Positions 6,422-13,854 of a stretch of DNA of 15,811 nt are shown one piece after another. The stretch spans positions 1 through 15,811 of the forward strand of contig JAFAEH010000086.1 in assembly GCA_023424135.1 (NCBI GenBank), in the 5' to 3' direction. The DNA is from Actinomycetes bacterium. Lineage in GTDB: Bacteria; Actinomycetota; Actinomycetes; Actinomycetales; Cellulomonadaceae. The translations under genes and the position numbers were made by a program. The notes under the pieces were generated by a model that had not been told where the DNA came from, ran no database searches, and saw only the letters and a program-made list of their open reading frames with translations. Positions within the stretch are counted from its first letter, which is position 1, and each line of letters begins with the position of its first letter.

Positions 6422-6836
6422 AGCGCAGGGCGGCGACCTCGGCGGCGGACGTGCCCGAGTCGACCAGGAACTGCCGGCAACGCTCGCCCTCGTCGGGCTC
6501 GCCGATCGCGTCCGCCGCCTCGGCGAGCGCGAGCAGGGCGCGCAGGAAGCCCTGGTTGGGCTCGTGCGCGGTCGGGATCGGCCCGCGCCCGCGCCAACCC
6601 GCGCGGCGCAGGGCGTCGAGACCCCGGTGGTAGCCCGTGCGGGCGTACGCGTACGCGGCGACCGGGTCCTCGGCGCGCTCGGCGAGCACGGCCCACACCA
6701 GCGACGACGCCGGTGCGGACGGGACGACGTCCCGCGGGTCGGTGCCGCCCGCGAGCGCACCGCGCGCGGTCGCGTCGGGCCCGTCGGCCGGCAGCAACGT
6801 CGGAGCGGGGCCGTCGAGCAGGTTCTCGTGGGTCAT
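6420..6836 (-). CDS. DUF3151 family protein
   Basis: The product is 138 residues, cytoplasmic by composition, with no signal or membrane segment. It matches the actinobacterial DUF3151 family from memory: an N-terminal NLL-x-GP segment, a middle PSAPASSLVWAVLAE block (about 40-54), then YAYARTGYHRGLDALRRAGWRG (about 62-83), PNQGFLRALLALAEAADAIGE and an ECRQF-like end. The repeated short helices suggest a TPR-like alpha-solenoid, but no catalytic motif is visible and the function is unknown. The start at ATG 6836 is supported by GGGAG (6846-6850) 9 bases upstream. Members of this family commonly sit near fba and purA, as here. The stop overlaps repeat copy C. Confidence 0.85.
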   Translation of the reverse strand: MTHENLLDGPAPTLLPADGPDATARGALAGGTDPRDVVPSAPASSLVWAVLAERAEDPVAAYAYARTGYHRGLDALRRAGWRGRGPIPTAHEPNQGFLRALLALAEAADAIGEPDEGERCRQFLVDSGTSAAEVAALR

Positions 6837-6957
6837 CGCGCCAGTCTCCCACCGTCGTCGTGCGCCGCCCCGCCGCCCCGGCCCGGGGCCGCCACGACCC
6901 ACCCGGGCGAACCACCGTGACCCGGACGCTGCGGTCGCGGGAGAGGGACCCCACCGC

Positions 6958-6963
6958 TACAGT
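6958..6963 (+). promoter_or_regulatory. Candidate -10 element for the first STAS gene
   Basis: TACAGT fits TAnnnT and lies about 65 bases before the ATG at 7029, in the 192-base divergent gap with DUF3151. No recognisable -35 precedes it at 17-18 bases, so an alternative sigma factor or activator would be needed if it is real. No other gene-like content is seen in this gap. Confidence 0.3.
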
Positions 6964-7028
6964 CGAACGGCCGACCAGTACCCGCCCCCGCGACCGCTCC
7001 CCGGTCGGCACGGAGCACAGGACCACCC

Positions 7029-7397
7029 ATGATCGAGATCTCGACGTCGTCCACCACCACGACGCTCGTCGTCGCGGGTGACCTCGACCTGGCTGAGCGT
7101 GACCAGTTCCCCGAGGTGACCGCCCGCATCGTCGGGCTGCGCCGCCAGCTGCTCGTCATCGACATGTGCCGTGTGACCTTCATGGACTCCACGGGCGCGG
7201 CGTTCCTCATCTCGCTCGCTGACGCGGGCCGACGGCGCGGGGGTGCGACCGTCCTGCGCGGCGCCGCCGACCGTGACCTGTTCGTCCTGGAGATCTGCGG
7301 TGCTCTCGAGCTGTTCCGCGTGGACCCGGACCACCGCTGCGACGTGTGCCCCGACGAGCAGCAGCGCACCCCGCAGGACGCCCCCGCCCCGGCCTGA
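7029..7397 (+). CDS. STAS domain protein, anti-sigma factor antagonist-like
   Basis: The product is 122 residues. A single STAS domain fills about residues 1-100: a beta start (IEISTSSTTTTLVVAGDLD), LLVIDMCRVTFMDSTGAAFL (41-60) with the typical phospho-acceptor Ser54 in the DSTG loop, and a final helix. STAS proteins of this type bind anti-sigma kinases when dephosphorylated and release them when phosphorylated. After the domain is a tail with H102-R-C104-x-x-C107, an HxCxxC arrangement that could bind metal or respond to redox; two more Cys are at 47 and 90. The start is supported by AGGA (7019-7022), 6 bases before ATG. It converges on the phosphatase/kinase gene, its likely partner. Confidence 0.88.
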   Translation: MIEISTSSTTTTLVVAGDLDLAERDQFPEVTARIVGLRRQLLVIDMCRVTFMDSTGAAFLISLADAGRRRGGATVLRGAADRDLFVLEICGALELFRVDPDHRCDVCPDEQQRTPQDAPAPA

Positions 7398-7409
7398 CGG
7401 CGCCCGCCT

Positions 7410-7494
7410 GACGGAGCCCGCCTGACGACCGGCGCGACGGAGCCCGGCCAGTCAGGCACGGTCGCCCGCTGCCCGTCGGGCACGGTCGTCCGCT
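7410..7494. repeat. Short repeats in the convergent gap after the first STAS gene
   Basis: GGCACGGTCGCCCGCT (7455-7470) recurs as GGCACGGTCGTCCGCT (7479-7494), 15 of 16 matching, with a 24-base period. Between them TGCCCG-T-CGGGCA (7470-7482) is an exact dyad. Further left GCCCGCCTGACG appears twice in tandem. The gap separates convergent genes, so a termination role is possible; the second unit overlaps the phosphatase stop codon. Confidence 0.5.
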
Positions 7495-9661
7495 ACCGGC
7501 CCCAGCGGCCCGGCGCGTCGTCGGCCGAGCGGGGCAGCGCCGCCGGCCGCACCTTGGCCCACACGACCTTCCCGCCGCGCGACTGCCGCCAGCCCCAGTC
7601 CGCGAGCCGCTCGACGATCTGCATGCCGAACCCGCCGACGCGCCCCGGGTGCCCGTCGGTCGTCACCGGCGGCGTCGGGTTCGCGTCCTCGACCTCGATG
7701 CGCAGCCCGTCGCCGGTGTCGTAGAGCTGCAGCGCGACGTGGCCCCACCCGTGCAGCACCGCGTTCGCGACGAGCTCGGAGACCACGAGCTCGGCGTTCG
7801 ACGAGTCGGGCACCTCCCACGCCTCGCACGTGCGCACGACGGCGTGCCGGGCCCGTGCGATCGACGCGGGCTCGCTCGGCAGCGCCCAGCGCCGGCGCCG
7901 CGGGCTCACGGCACCCGCGAGGTCGTCGTCGGCGCCCGGCACGCGGACCACGACGACCGCGACGTCGTCCTCCGGGTGGTCGGCGAGGCGGGAGAGCAGA
8001 TCCTCCCCGATACCTGCGGCGTCGCGCGCGGTGACGCTGGCGGCGACGGTCTCGAGGACGGTCAGGCCGTCACGCAGGCTGCGGTCGCGCCTCTCCACGA
8101 GCCCGTCGGTGTAGAAGACGACGACGTCGCCGGGCACGAGCACGACCTCGTCGGTCGGGCGCCCGCCCGCGCCGAAGCCGATGAGGGGGCCGCCCGTGCC
8201 GCGCAGCTGCTCGGCGTGCCCGTCGCGCACCAGCAGGGGCGGCAGGTGCCCGGCGCGCGACCAGCGCAGCCGCCAGGCCCCGTCGCGCTCACGGCTCAAC
8301 GTCGAGATCACCATGCTCGCGGCGCGCGGGATCCGCATGCCGCCGAAGAGCTGGTCGACCCGGTCCAGGACGGGCCCGGGTGTCGTGATGTCGAACGCGT
8401 ACGACCGCACGACCGACCGCAGCTGGCCCATCGTCGCGGCCGCCTCGACGTCGTGCCCGACGACGTCGCCGACGACGAGCGCTGCCGTGGTCGGGTCGAT
8501 CTGCAGGACGTCGTACCAGTCGCCGCCGACCTGCGCGTCGTCGGCGCTCGGCGAGTAGTACGTCCACACGTCGAGGCCGTCGACCTCGGCCTGCTCGGGG
8601 AGCATCGCGCGCTGCAGCGTCTCGGCGAGGCGGTGCTCACGGTCGTACAGCCGGACGTTGTCGATCGACAGCCCCACGCGCCGCGCGACGAGCTCGACGA
8701 CGGTGCGGGCCGAGCGGCCCAGCGCGGCGATACCCCCACCCCCGCGCGGTCGCAGCACGAGCAGGCCGACGGTCCTGCGACGGCCGGGCACCGGCTGCAC
8801 CACGACCCGGGCGTCGTCGTGCTGGTCCCCGTGCAGCTGCTGCGCCAGCCAGTGCGCGTACGTGCCCTCGTCGTGCCGTGCCGCAAGGTCCAGCTCGATC
8901 GCCCGGTCGTCGGCGCCGGTCAGCAGCGCCCCGACGGCGTCGTTGCGGCGCGGCACGCGCACCCGCGGCGGTTGCGCGTGGTGCCGCGCGGACGTGCCGT
9001 GGTAGGGCTCGAGGCCGTCGGCGGCCCACAGCCCGTTGTCGTACAGGTAGAAACCGGCCCGGTCGACGACCTCCGACTCCAGGAGTGCGGCGATCTCCCG
9101 CAGACCCTGCGGCTCGTCGAAATCCATGAGCAGGTCGGACACGCGCGCCACGAGCGCGAGGGAGCGCCGCTCGCGCCGCTCCGCCTCGACCACCGCCTGC
9201 TGCTCCGCGTGCGCCGTCAGCTCGGCCGTGAGGTCCTGGACGGCGGCGACGAGCGTCCCTGCCGGCACGTCGGCGCCGACGGGGACGGGCGCGACGTGCG
9301 CGACGCAGTGCACGTGCGCACCGTCGGCCCGCCGCAGGACAAGCGCGTACGACGACGCGCTGGCGACCGCGACGGTGCGCGCCGTGCCCGGGTCGGCGGG
9401 GCGCACCCGCGGGTCGCTCAGGACGTCGACGCCGACGACGTCCTGCGCGTCGTACCCGACCGCGCGCGCCAGCGCGTCGTTCACCCAGGCGACCGTGACC
9501 CGCGTGCCCTGCGCCTGCAGCACCGCGAGCGGGACCTGCGTCGCCCCGGCGGCGGCCCCGACCACGCGGTCCGCGACGGGCTGCGGAAGCGTGCTGACAC
9601 CTCCGGACACGCCGTTCCCGGTCGGCCGACCCGCCGGATCAGGGGCGTGGGAGTTGACCAC
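7493..9661 (-). CDS. PAS-GAF-SpoIIE phosphatase-HATPase sensor protein (partner-switching regulator)
   Basis: The product is 722 residues with four domains in order. A PAS-like domain (about 30-145: VNDALARAVGYDAQDVVGVD) is joined by a coiled linker with LTAELTAHAEQQAVVEAERRE to a GAF domain (about 170-335). A SpoIIE-type PP2C phosphatase follows (about 345-575), showing LQRAMLP, VGGDWYDV (378-385), VVGDVVGHDVEAA, RAGHLPPLL, GDVVVFYTDGLVER and DDVAVVVVR, with metal-binding Asp residues present. An RsbW-like HATPase completes it (about 590-705), with SELVANAVLHG N-box (628-638), IEVEDANP and GGFGMQIVERLADWG. It can thus both phosphorylate and dephosphorylate STAS partners. Start: of three consecutive GTGs, 9661 lies 5 bases after GGAGG (9667-9671). 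No membrane segment, so it senses a cytoplasmic signal. Confidence 0.92.
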   Translation of the reverse strand: MVNSHAPDPAGRPTGNGVSGGVSTLPQPVADRVVGAAAGATQVPLAVLQAQGTRVTVAWVNDALARAVGYDAQDVVGVDVLSDPRVRPADPGTARTVAVASASSYALVLRRADGAHVHCVAHVAPVPVGADVPAGTLVAAVQDLTAELTAHAEQQAVVEAERRERRSLALVARVSDLLMDFDEPQGLREIAALLESEVVDRAGFYLYDNGLWAADGLEPYHGTSARHHAQPPRVRVPRRNDAVGALLTGADDRAIELDLAARHDEGTYAHWLAQQLHGDQHDDARVVVQPVPGRRRTVGLLVLRPRGGGGIAALGRSARTVVELVARRVGLSIDNVRLYDREHRLAETLQRAMLPEQAEVDGLDVWTYYSPSADDAQVGGDWYDVLQIDPTTAALVVGDVVGHDVEAAATMGQLRSVVRSYAFDITTPGPVLDRVDQLFGGMRIPRAASMVISTLSRERDGAWRLRWSRAGHLPPLLVRDGHAEQLRGTGGPLIGFGAGGRPTDEVVLVPGDVVVFYTDGLVERRDRSLRDGLTVLETVAASVTARDAAGIGEDLLSRLADHPEDDVAVVVVRVPGADDDLAGAVSPRRRRWALPSEPASIARARHAVVRTCEAWEVPDSSNAELVVSELVANAVLHGWGHVALQLYDTGDGLRIEVEDANPTPPVTTDGHPGRVGGFGMQIVERLADWGWRQSRGGKVVWAKVRPAALPRSADDAPGRWGR

Positions 9662-9684
9662 CACCACCTCCGATCGTCTAGCGT
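9654..9684 (+). promoter_or_regulatory. Candidate promoter of the second STAS gene
   Basis: TTGACC (9654-9659, close to the -35 consensus) and TAGCGT (9679-9684, TAnnnT) are 19 bases apart, longer than ideal. They would give a leader of about 55 bases. The -35 overlaps the first codons of the divergent phosphatase gene, so transcription of the pair could interfere. Confidence 0.35.
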
Positions 9685-9745
9685 GCCGAACGGACGGACG
9701 GTTCGACCAACCCCGGTCAGCCACTCCGCGCCCGGAAGGAGCATC

Positions 9746-10171
9746 GTGCGAGACGGTAACAGTCCTTCCGCCGACGAGGTCGCCGCCACGTCGGACGGGT
9801 CGCAGGACACCGCGGCGGGCGCAGCAGGTGAGCCCGGCGCCGTGCAGGTGATCGTCGGCACCGAGCGAACCCGCATCGTGCTGTCGGGCGAGGTCGACGC
9901 CGACCTCGGCCCCGAGCTGCAGGAGGCGACCGCCGAGGCCGAGCAGCGCGGCCTGCCGATCGAGGTCGACGCGCACCACGTGACGTTCATGGACTCGTCG
10001 GGCGTCGCGTTCCTCGCGCGCCTGTCGATCCGCAGCGAGCACCGCGTCCGCCTGCTGCGGGTCCCGCCGACCGTGCGGTTCCTGCTGGAGGTCACCCGGA
10101 TCGGCGAGCTCCTCGACGTCGTCGAGGACGACGCGGGCGACCCCTTCGAGCCGGTGGACTCGGCGGGCTGA
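9746..10171 (+). CDS. STAS domain protein, anti-sigma factor antagonist-like
   Basis: The product is 141 residues. About 32 residues of acidic, Ser/Ala-rich disordered leader precede a STAS domain (about 33-130): VQVIVGTERTRIVLSGEVDAD, then PIEVDAHHVTFMDSSGVAFL (71-90), with Ser84 in the DSSG loop as the expected phosphorylation site. Its role would be to bind the HATPase domain of the divergent phosphatase protein or another anti-sigma factor. The start is GTG 9746, with AAGGAG (9736-9741) 4 bases before it. An 84-base divergent region separates it from the phosphatase gene, and a strong terminator follows the stop. It lacks the Cys-rich tail of the first STAS protein. Confidence 0.9.
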   Translation: MRDGNSPSADEVAATSDGSQDTAAGAAGEPGAVQVIVGTERTRIVLSGEVDADLGPELQEATAEAEQRGLPIEVDAHHVTFMDSSGVAFLARLSIRSEHRVRLLRVPPTVRFLLEVTRIGELLDVVEDDAGDPFEPVDSAG

Positions 10172-10206
10172 CCGCACCGCCGGCGGACCCGCCGGCACCA
10201 CGGACG

Positions 10207-10244
10207 ACGACGGCCCGGCCCCTTCGCGGGGACCGGGCCGTCGT
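10207..10244. terminator. Strong bidirectional terminator hairpin
   Basis: A perfect 12-bp stem (10207-10218 with 10233-10244, ACGACGGCCCGG) continues inward as CCCC against GGGG with one bulged A, closing on a TTCGC loop. It sits 35 bases after the second STAS stop and 18 bases before the fbaA stop on the opposite strand, so it can end both transcripts. There is no U-tract, as is usual in this group. Confidence 0.85.
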
Positions 10245-10262
10245 GCGTCGCGGGCGGGGTGA

Positions 10263-11285
<1,023 letters not shown>

Positions 11286-11401
11286 CGCGAGTCTCCTGGA
11301 AAAGTCGGGGAGCGGTACGACCTGAGTCTGCCACCACCGGGCCCGTCCCGTTCCAGGACGTCCACCGGGACCCACCCACCCCTCGCCTCGCGCGGGCGGC
11401 C

Positions 11402-12046
11402 TCAGGTGTGCGTGGTGAGCCAGGTGTGCATCGCGATGGCGGCGGCCGCGCCGGCGTTCAGGGAGCGCGTGCTGCCGTGCTGCGTGATGTGCACGACGAC
11501 GTCGCACACGTCCTGGGCCTCGCGGGTCAGGCCCGTGGACTCCTGCCCGAGCAGGAGCACGCACTCGCGCGGCAGCACCAGGCCCTCCAGCGGCACCGAC
11601 CCGGGCACGTTGTCCACGCCCACGACGGGCAGGCGCGCACCGTCCGGCCCGGCCGTGGCCGCCCACGCGGCGAGCGCGGCCGCGTCCGGGTGGTGGTGGA
11701 CGTGCAGGTAGCGGTCGGTCACCATCGCGCCGCGCCGGTTCCAGCGGCGACGGCCGACGACGTGCACCCCGGCCGCGTTGAACGCGTTCGCGGTCCGCAC
11801 GACCGACCCGATGTTGAGGTCGTGCGCCCAGTTCTCGATCGCGACGTGGAACGCGTGCCGGCGCGTGTCGAGGTCGGCGACGATCGCCTCGACCGTCCAG
11901 TAGCGGTACACGTCGACGACGTTGCGCCGGTCCCCGTGCGCGAGCAGCTCGCGGTCGTACCGGGCGTCGTCGGGCCACGCGTCCGGACCCCCGGGCCAGG
12001 GACCGACCCCGATCTCGACCTCACCCTGCCCGTCGACCTCGCTCAC
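11402..12046 (-). CDS. TrmH/SpoU family RNA 2'-O-methyltransferase
   Basis: The product is 214 residues, a SPOUT-fold methyltransferase that would transfer a methyl group from S-adenosylmethionine to a ribose 2'-OH of tRNA or rRNA. The three family motifs are visible: motif 1 HDLNIGSVVRTANAFN (75-90), motif 2 VLLLGQESTGL (163-173), and motif 3 ITQHGSTRSLNAGAAAAIAM (187-206), which forms the knot with the SAM site. There is no N-terminal RNA-binding L30-like domain, only about 65 residues before the core, so the substrate cannot be assigned. The start is GTG 12046, with AGGA 7 bases upstream. It is divergent from the DedA gene with 73 bases between starts, and fbaA follows it. Confidence 0.9.
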   Translation of the reverse strand: MSEVDGQGEVEIGVGPWPGGPDAWPDDARYDRELLAHGDRRNVVDVYRYWTVEAIVADLDTRRHAFHVAIENWAHDLNIGSVVRTANAFNAAGVHVVGRRRWNRRGAMVTDRYLHVHHHPDAAALAAWAATAGPDGARLPVVGVDNVPGSVPLEGLVLPRECVLLLGQESTGLTREAQDVCDVVVHITQHGSTRSLNAGAAAAIAMHTWLTTHT

Positions 12047-12106
12047 GCCCCGATCCTGCCAGGCACCCGCCACGGCCGGTCCGGGCCCCGCACCCGGGAG
12101 GGGCCG

Positions 12107-12112
12107 TAGGCT
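12107..12112 (+). promoter_or_regulatory. Leaderless-type -10 element for the DedA gene
   Basis: TAGGCT matches TAnnnT and ends 7 bases before the ATG at 12120, the spacing expected when transcription starts at the A of ATG. No Shine-Dalgarno lies at a suitable distance (GGGAGGGG is more than 15 bases away). No -35 is obvious. Confidence 0.5.
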
Positions 12113-12119
12113 GGGCGCC

Positions 12120-13001
12120 ATGCTGACGACGACGCTCGCCGCCGCCCTGACGACGGACGCCGCACCGCTGCTCGCCGGTGGCCCCGTGGCCGCCCTCGGG
12201 CCGGACTTCCTCAACGCCGAGCACCTCATCCGGTCGTTCGGCGACGCGGCGCTCATCGGCATCGTCGCCGTCGTCTTCATCGAGACCGGGCTGCTGTTCC
12301 CGTTCCTGCCGGGCGACTCGCTGCTGTTCACCGCGGGCATGCTCGTCGCGCAGGACTACCTGCGCCTGAACATCTGGGTGCTGTGCGCGCTGCTGTTCCT
12401 CGCTGCGTTCCTGGGCGACCAGCTCGCGTACGCGATCGGCCGCAGGCTCGGCCCGAAGGTGTTCAGCCGGCCCGACTCACGGTTCTTCAAGCAGAAGTAC
12501 ATCGACCAGACGTACAAGTACTTCGACAAGTACGGCGGCCGCACGATCATCGTCGCGCGGTTCGTGCCGTTCGTGCGCACGTACGCGCCCGTCGCCGCGG
12601 GCGTCGGGCGGATGAACTACCGGCACTTCGTGTCGTACAACGTCGTCGGGGCCCTGCTGTGGGGTGTCGGCGTGACGCTGCTGGGCTACTGGCTCGGCAA
12701 CTTCACGTTCATCAAGGACAACATCGAGGTCCTGCTCGTCGCCATCGTCGGTGTCTCGGTCCTGCCGATCGTCATCGAGCTGTGGCGCGCACGCCGCAAG
12801 GAGAAGGCGGGCGAGACCGTCGAGGGGCGCGACACCGACTTCGACGAGCCCGCCGAGCGCGCCGCCGTCGAGCGCGAGGTCTTCGGGCGTGCGACGACCG
12901 AGCCGGTCGCAGGCCAGGCCGGCACCGAGGCGGTCGAGGGCACGTCGCGAGCATCCCGGACGACCTCCGACGACGACGCGAGCGAACCGGCCGAGCGATG
13001 A
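12120..13001 (+). CDS. DedA family membrane protein (SNARE-associated/VTT domain)
   Basis: The product is 293 residues. The DedA core spans about 35-222: a hydrophobic segment with VVFIETGLLFPFLPGDSLLF (51-70) carrying the family Glu and Gly-Asp, a membrane segment around 84-98, the GRRLG turn (107-111), ARFVPFVRTYAPVAAG (146-161) with its conserved Arg residues, and two C-terminal membrane helices (about 170-195 and 200-222). Members are thought to move lipids such as undecaprenyl phosphate or phosphatidylethanolamine across the inner membrane; which one applies here is not known. Unusually, about 70 residues of charged, Glu/Ala/Thr-rich tail follow the last helix. The start is ATG 12120. 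The stop overlaps the next start (ATGA), so the HAD gene is translationally coupled. Confidence 0.92.
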   Translation: MLTTTLAAALTTDAAPLLAGGPVAALGPDFLNAEHLIRSFGDAALIGIVAVVFIETGLLFPFLPGDSLLFTAGMLVAQDYLRLNIWVLCALLFLAAFLGDQLAYAIGRRLGPKVFSRPDSRFFKQKYIDQTYKYFDKYGGRTIIVARFVPFVRTYAPVAAGVGRMNYRHFVSYNVVGALLWGVGVTLLGYWLGNFTFIKDNIEVLLVAIVGVSVLPIVIELWRARRKEKAGETVEGRDTDFDEPAERAAVEREVFGRATTEPVAGQAGTEAVEGTSRASRTTSDDDASEPAER

Positions 13002-13771
13002 CCCGCGAGATCCGTTCGTGGCTGTCGGACATGGACGGGGTCCTCGTCCACGAGGGCACCGCGCTGCCGGGCGCCGCGGAGTTCGTCGACGCGCTGAAGG
13101 CCGCCGAGCGCCCGTTCCTCATCCTGACGAACAACTCGATCTTCACCCCGCGGGACCTGCGCGCCCGCCTCGCGGCCACCGGCATCGACGTGCCGGAGGA
13201 GGCGATCTGGACGTCCGCGCTGGCCACGGCACAGTTCCTGGTCGACCAGGTGCCGGGCGGGTCGGCCTACGTCATCGGTGAGGCGGGACTGACGACGGCG
13301 CTCTACGAGGCCGGGTACACGCTGACCGCGGCCGAGCCGGACTTCGTCGTGCTCGGTGAGACCCGCACGTACTCGTTCGAGGCGATCACGCAGGCGATCC
13401 GGCTGATCCAGCGCGGCGCACGGTTCATCGCGACCAACCCGGACGTCACGGGGCCGTCGGCCGACGGCGACCTGCCCGCGACGGGCGCGGTGGCGGCGAT
13501 GATCTCCGCCGCGACGGGCCGTGAGCCGTACTTCGTCGGCAAGCCGAACCCGATGATGATCCGCTCCGCGCTCAACCGGATCGACGCGCACTCGGAGACG
13601 ACCGTGATGGTCGGCGACCGGATGGACACGGACGTCGTCGCGGGCATCGAGGCCGGTCTGCGCACCTACCTCGTGCTCACGGGCTCGACCCGCCTCGGCG
13701 ACGTCGACCGCTTCCCCTTCCGCCCGACGACGGTGGTCGACTCGGTGCAGGACCTGGTCGGGCTCGTCTGA
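12998..13771 (+). CDS. HAD-IIA family hydrolase (NagD-like phosphatase)
   Basis: The product is a 257-residue soluble phosphatase. HAD motifs are complete: motif I DMDGVL (11-16) with nucleophile D11 and acid/base D13, motif II LTNN (43-46), motif III K182 in VGKPNPMM, and motif IV GDRMDTD (206-212). The large cap between motifs II and III marks the NagD/p-nitrophenylphosphatase subfamily (HAD-IIA), whose members remove phosphate from small metabolites such as sugar or nucleoside phosphates; the exact substrate is unknown. The ATG overlaps the DedA stop by four bases and has no separate promoter, so the two are co-expressed. Closely following the stop, CCCCGCGGGG (13774-13783) is a short palindrome. 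Confidence 0.93.
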   Translation: MTREIRSWLSDMDGVLVHEGTALPGAAEFVDALKAAERPFLILTNNSIFTPRDLRARLAATGIDVPEEAIWTSALATAQFLVDQVPGGSAYVIGEAGLTTALYEAGYTLTAAEPDFVVLGETRTYSFEAITQAIRLIQRGARFIATNPDVTGPSADGDLPATGAVAAMISAATGREPYFVGKPNPMMIRSALNRIDAHSETTVMVGDRMDTDVVAGIEAGLRTYLVLTGSTRLGDVDRFPFRPTTVVDSVQDLVGLV

Positions 13772-13854
13772 CACCCCGCGGGGCCGTTCGTCCCGCGTCC
13801 CCCGCCCCACCAGGGCGCACCCTTGACGGTGTGCGCAACAGCGAGGTGACCGGT

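Noticed and set aside
4842..6920. 692-codon plus-strand open frame opposite purA and DUF3151
   Set aside because: Antisense to purA throughout, runs through the 53-bp repeats, and has no recognisable domain.
7649..9745. Long upstream extension of the second STAS frame opposite the phosphatase
   Set aside because: The first 699 codons are antisense to the PAS-GAF-PP2C protein. GTG 9746 with AAGGAG gives a normal STAS length.
11286..11401. Convincing fbaA promoter
   Set aside because: The region is searched easily, but no hexamer pair with TTGAC-like and TAnnnT elements at 16-18 bases stood out; only a weak 6-bp hairpin is visible.
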